Below are positions 61,442 through 64,000 of a DNA stretch of 64,000 bases, one piece after another (the stretch's first letter is position 1; every line of letters begins with the position of its first letter). Under the pieces are notes generated by a model. The model made no database searches and was not told the origin of the DNA. It was given only the letters and a program-made list of their open reading frames with translations. Both the position numbers and the translations under genes were made by a program. Source of the stretch: Endozoicomonas sp. SCSIO W0465 (GTDB taxonomy: Bacteria > Pseudomonadota > Gammaproteobacteria > Pseudomonadales > Endozoicomonadaceae); the NCBI RefSeq assembly GCF_023716865.1, contig NZ_CP092417.1, forward strand, positions 908,001 to 972,000. Reading direction: 5' to 3'.

Positions 61442-64000
61442 ATGGCAGATGTAACCGTAGAGCAACTCGCAGCAGTGGTCGGCGCTCCAGTGGAGCGGTT
61501 GTTGCAGCAGATGAAGGACGCTGGTCTTACTAAAAACAGCGCCCAGGAATCTGTGTCCGATGCAGAGAAACAGCAACTGCTGGCCCACCTGAAGCAAACT
61601 CATGGTGATGCCGGTACCGGTTCTGAACCGACCAGGATTACGCTGAAGCGCAAGACGGTCAGCCGCATGAAAGTGTCTGGCGGTAGTTCAGGCAAAAACA
61701 AAGTTGTTAACGTAGAAGTGCGCAAAAAGCGTACCTACGTCAAGCGTGATGCGGCTGAAGAAGCACCAAAAGCTGATGAGGCGGCCGCTCGCTCTGATAA
61801 GCAGGAAGAGCGCGGTCAGCGTCGGGATGATAGTGGTCAGCGTAAAGATGACCGCAGCCCACGCAGAGATGATCGTGGCCAGGATCGCGGTCAGAAAGAT
61901 GAGCGCGGTGCCCGAAGTGATGACCGTGCTCCCCGTTCGGGTGATCGGGGTCGTCCGGGGGGGGATCGTTCCGGTGGTGATCGTGGCCCACGTCCCGGTG
62001 GTGATCGTGGCCCGCGTCCCGGTGGTGACCGTGGTCCGCGCACTGGTGGCGCACCGGCACCTTCGGCAGCTCCTTCATTTGGTGATGCGCCACCACCGCC
62101 GGCTGATGACCGTAAGTCACGTAACAAGCGTGGCAGTAAAGGCAAGGATCGTCGCAATGACAATGACGATATGCCCCGCCGTGGTAAAGGTGGTCGCAAT
62201 GAGCGCGATGATCGTCGTGGCGGCAGTCGTAAATTTGCGCGCACCATGGCACCTGAGTCCATGGCGGCTCATGGCTTTACCAAGCCAACGGCTCCGGTAG
62301 TTCGTGAAGTTTCAATTCCTGAAACCATCACGGTTGCTGAACTGGCCAGCAAGATGGCGGTCAAAGCGGCTGACGTTATCAAGACCATGTTCAAAATGGG
62401 CTCCATGGTAACGATTAACCAGGTCATCGATCAGGATACGGCCAGTATTGTGGTTGAAGAAATGGGCCACAAATACAAGCTGACCAAGGCGGATGCCATC
62501 GAAGATACGCTGGTGGATGATCAGCTGGAAGATGTGTCTTACGAAGCCAAGCCTCGTGCACCGGTGGTGACCGTAATGGGTCACGTTGACCATGGTAAGA
62601 CCTCTCTTCTGGACTACATTCGCAAGAGTCGCGTTCAGGCTGGCGAAGCCGGTGGTATTACCCAGCACATCGGTGCGTATCACGTAGAAACGGATCGTGG
62701 CATGGTGTCCTTCCTGGATACGCCCGGACACGCGGCGTTTACCGCCATGCGTGCCCGTGGTGCCAAGGCTACGGATATCGTTATCCTGGTTGTTGCTGCA
62801 GACGACGGCGTAATGCCACAGACCGAAGAAGCGGTTCAACACGCTAAAGCGGCTGGTGTACCCATAGTCGTTGCGGTCAATAAGATGGATAAGCCGGAAG
62901 CGGATCCGGATCGCGTGAAGAACGAACTGGCTGCCCGTGACGTTATTCCTGAGGAGTGGGGTGGTGATACGCAGTTTATGCCTGTGTCCGCCCTGACCGG
63001 GGAGGGTATTGAAGATCTGCTGGAAGCCGTTATTCTTCAGGCGGAAGTTCTTGAGCTGACCGCTCCGGATGAAGGCCCTGCTCGCGGCGTAGTTGTTGAG
63101 TCCCGACTGGATAAAGGTCGTGGTCCTGTGGCGACCGTTCTGGTTCAGGGCGGTAAACTGAATCAGGGTGATAACATTCTGGTGGGCCAGCAATACGGCC
63201 GTGTTCGTGCGATGCTGGATGAGAATGGTCAGCCTATCAAGGAAGCGGGTCCTTCTATTCCGGTAGAGATCCTGGGCCTGGATGGTACTCCGGATGCCGG
63301 TGACGAAATGCTGGTGGTTCGCGATGAGCGTAAAGCCCGTGAAATTGCCCTGTTCCGTCAGGGTAAGTTCCGCGAAGTGAAGCTGGCTCGTCAGCAGGCG
63401 TCGAAACTGGAGAACATGTTCTCCAGAATGGGAACTGCCGAGAAGAAGACGCTGAACATTGTCCTGAAAGCTGACGTTCGTGGTTCTCTCGAAGCGCTGA
63501 CTGCTTCCCTGGAAGAGCAGGGTAACGACGAAGTCGAAGTACGCGTTATCTCCGGGGGTGTGGGTGGTATTACCGAAACCGACGCTAACCTGGCCCTGGC
63601 TTCGAATGCGGTTATCGTCGGCTTTAACGTTCGTGCTGATGCTTCTGCCCGTAAAGTGGTTGAGACTGAAGAGCTGGATCTGCGTTACTACAGTGTTATC
63701 TACGACATTATTGATGACGTGAAGAAAGCACTGACCGGTATGTTGGGCTCCGATATCCGTGAACAGATCGTGGGTACCGCTGAAGTTCGTGAAGTATTCC
63801 GTTCACCGAAGTTTGGCGCTGTGGCTGGCTGTATGGTTATTGAAGGTACCGTGTACCGCAACGACCGCATCCGCGTACTGCGTGATAACGTGGTGATCTA
63901 CGAAGGTGAGCTGGAGTCACTGCGTCGTTACAAGGATGATGTCAACGACGTTCGTAACGGTATGGAGTGTGGTATCGCCGTTAAGAGCTACAACGACGTT
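61442..64000 (+). CDS. infB: Translation initiation factor IF-2 (3' end beyond window)
   Basis: 853 codons are inside the window and the frame is open at the edge. The N-terminal IF2 domain (MADVTVEQLAAVVGAPVERL) is followed by a charged linker (about 110-275). This linker includes an Asp-Arg-Gly-Pro-rich tract and three 24-bp repeats encoding GGDRGPRP. The GTPase domain has GHVDHGKT (380-387), DTPGH (426-430) and NKMD (480-483). IF2 brings initiator tRNA, encoded just upstream at metY, to the 30S subunit. The start follows GAGGAGAAGTGTGA. Confidence 0.98.
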   Translation, partial: MADVTVEQLAAVVGAPVERLLQQMKDAGLTKNSAQESVSDAEKQQLLAHLKQTHGDAGTGSEPTRITLKRKTVSRMKVSGGSSGKNKVVNVEVRKKRTYVKRDAAEEAPKADEAAARSDKQEERGQRRDDSGQRKDDRSPRRDDRGQDRGQKDERGARSDDRAPRSGDRGRPGGDRSGGDRGPRPGGDRGPRPGGDRGPRTGGAPAPSAAPSFGDAPPPPADDRKSRNKRGSKGKDRRNDNDDMPRRGKGGRNERDDRRGGSRKFARTMAPESMAAHGFTKPTAPVVREVSIPETITVAELASKMAVKAADVIKTMFKMGSMVTINQVIDQDTASIVVEEMGHKYKLTKADAIEDTLVDDQLEDVSYEAKPRAPVVTVMGHVDHGKTSLLDYIRKSRVQAGEAGGITQHIGAYHVETDRGMVSFLDTPGHAAFTAMRARGAKATDIVILVVAADDGVMPQTEEAVQHAKAAGVPIVVAVNKMDKPEADPDRVKNELAARDVIPEEWGGDTQFMPVSALTGEGIEDLLEAVILQAEVLELTAPDEGPARGVVVESRLDKGRGPVATVLVQGGKLNQGDNILVGQQYGRVRAMLDENGQPIKEAGPSIPVEILGLDGTPDAGDEMLVVRDERKAREIALFRQGKFREVKLARQQASKLENMFSRMGTAEKKTLNIVLKADVRGSLEALTASLEEQGNDEVEVRVISGGVGGITETDANLALASNAVIVGFNVRADASARKVVETEELDLRYYSVIYDIIDDVKKALTGMLGSDIREQIVGTAEVREVFRSPKFGAVAGCMVIEGTVYRNDRIRVLRDNVVIYEGELESLRRYKDDVNDVRNGMECGIAVKSYNDV
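61965..62045 (+). repeat. 24-bp tandem repeats in the infB linker
   Basis: Three near-identical units GGTGGTGATCGTGGCCCRCG(TCCC) encode GGDRGPRP. The last unit ends GGDRGPRT. They lie in a disordered linker, where length change should be tolerated. Confidence 0.75.

Overview
The window comes from the chromosome of a gammaproteobacterium. The ribosomal gene order (S10, spc and alpha blocks), the yhbY/rlmE-ftsH-folP-glmM-tpiA-secG-tRNA-Leu-initiator tRNA-rimP-nusA-infB order and the individual protein sequences all fit that class. Eukaryote-like accessory proteins sit among these core operons: LDL-receptor class A repeats, F-box plus WD40/beta-propeller proteins, a serpin and a Ser/Thr kinase with a long coiled coil. 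Together with several insertion sequences this suggests a large-genome associate of marine animals of the Endozoicomonas type. The genus is an inference from gene content; no database was searched. Layout: 1-899 (-) is the 5' part of a gene for an LDLa-repeat protein that leaves the window. 1039-7496 (-) holds three tandem paralogous genes for F-box/beta-propeller proteins. 7735-16235 (-) is an mnh/mrp cation/proton antiporter operon (A-G) whose first gene is split by an IS50-like element that is itself split by an IS1595-family element. 16389-17354 (+) is a papain-fold-like protein. 17499-31771 (+) is the ribosomal protein super-cluster (rpsJ to rplQ, with secY, rpmJ and rpoA), divided by two hairpin terminators into S10, spc and alpha transcription blocks. 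31973-34843 (+) is the kinase/coiled-coil protein. 35126-37468 (+) is an outer-membrane barrel gene split by a 1701-bp IS. 37729-42080 (-) is a thiCOSG thiamin operon with a promoter and TPP riboswitch. 42174-43808 (-) is the serpin. yaeR (+) and yhbY (-) follow, then a kch potassium-channel gene split by an IS1595-type element that contains a second, inverted copy of the 1701-bp IS. 49667-56212 (+) is rlmE-ftsH-folP-glmM-tpiA-secG, followed by tRNA-Leu(GAG), a fourth F-box/WD40 gene (-), the initiator tRNA and rimP-nusA-infB, with infB cut by the window edge. Target duplications were read at every IS. Joining the flanks in silico restores open frames for MnhA (769 aa), the IS50-like transposase (475 aa), the barrel protein (211 aa, ending in Phe) and Kch (423 aa). 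The element order can therefore be read: two independent nested insertions plus one simple insertion. The core operons look intact, whereas a sodium/proton antiporter, a potassium channel and a surface protein are each broken. The accessory proteins (LDLa, F-box, serpin, kinase, papain-like) are the kinds expected to act on or be shown to a eukaryotic host. No secretion system gene and no clear signal peptide was seen for them, so host targeting is inferred. No CRISPR array or rRNA gene was found.
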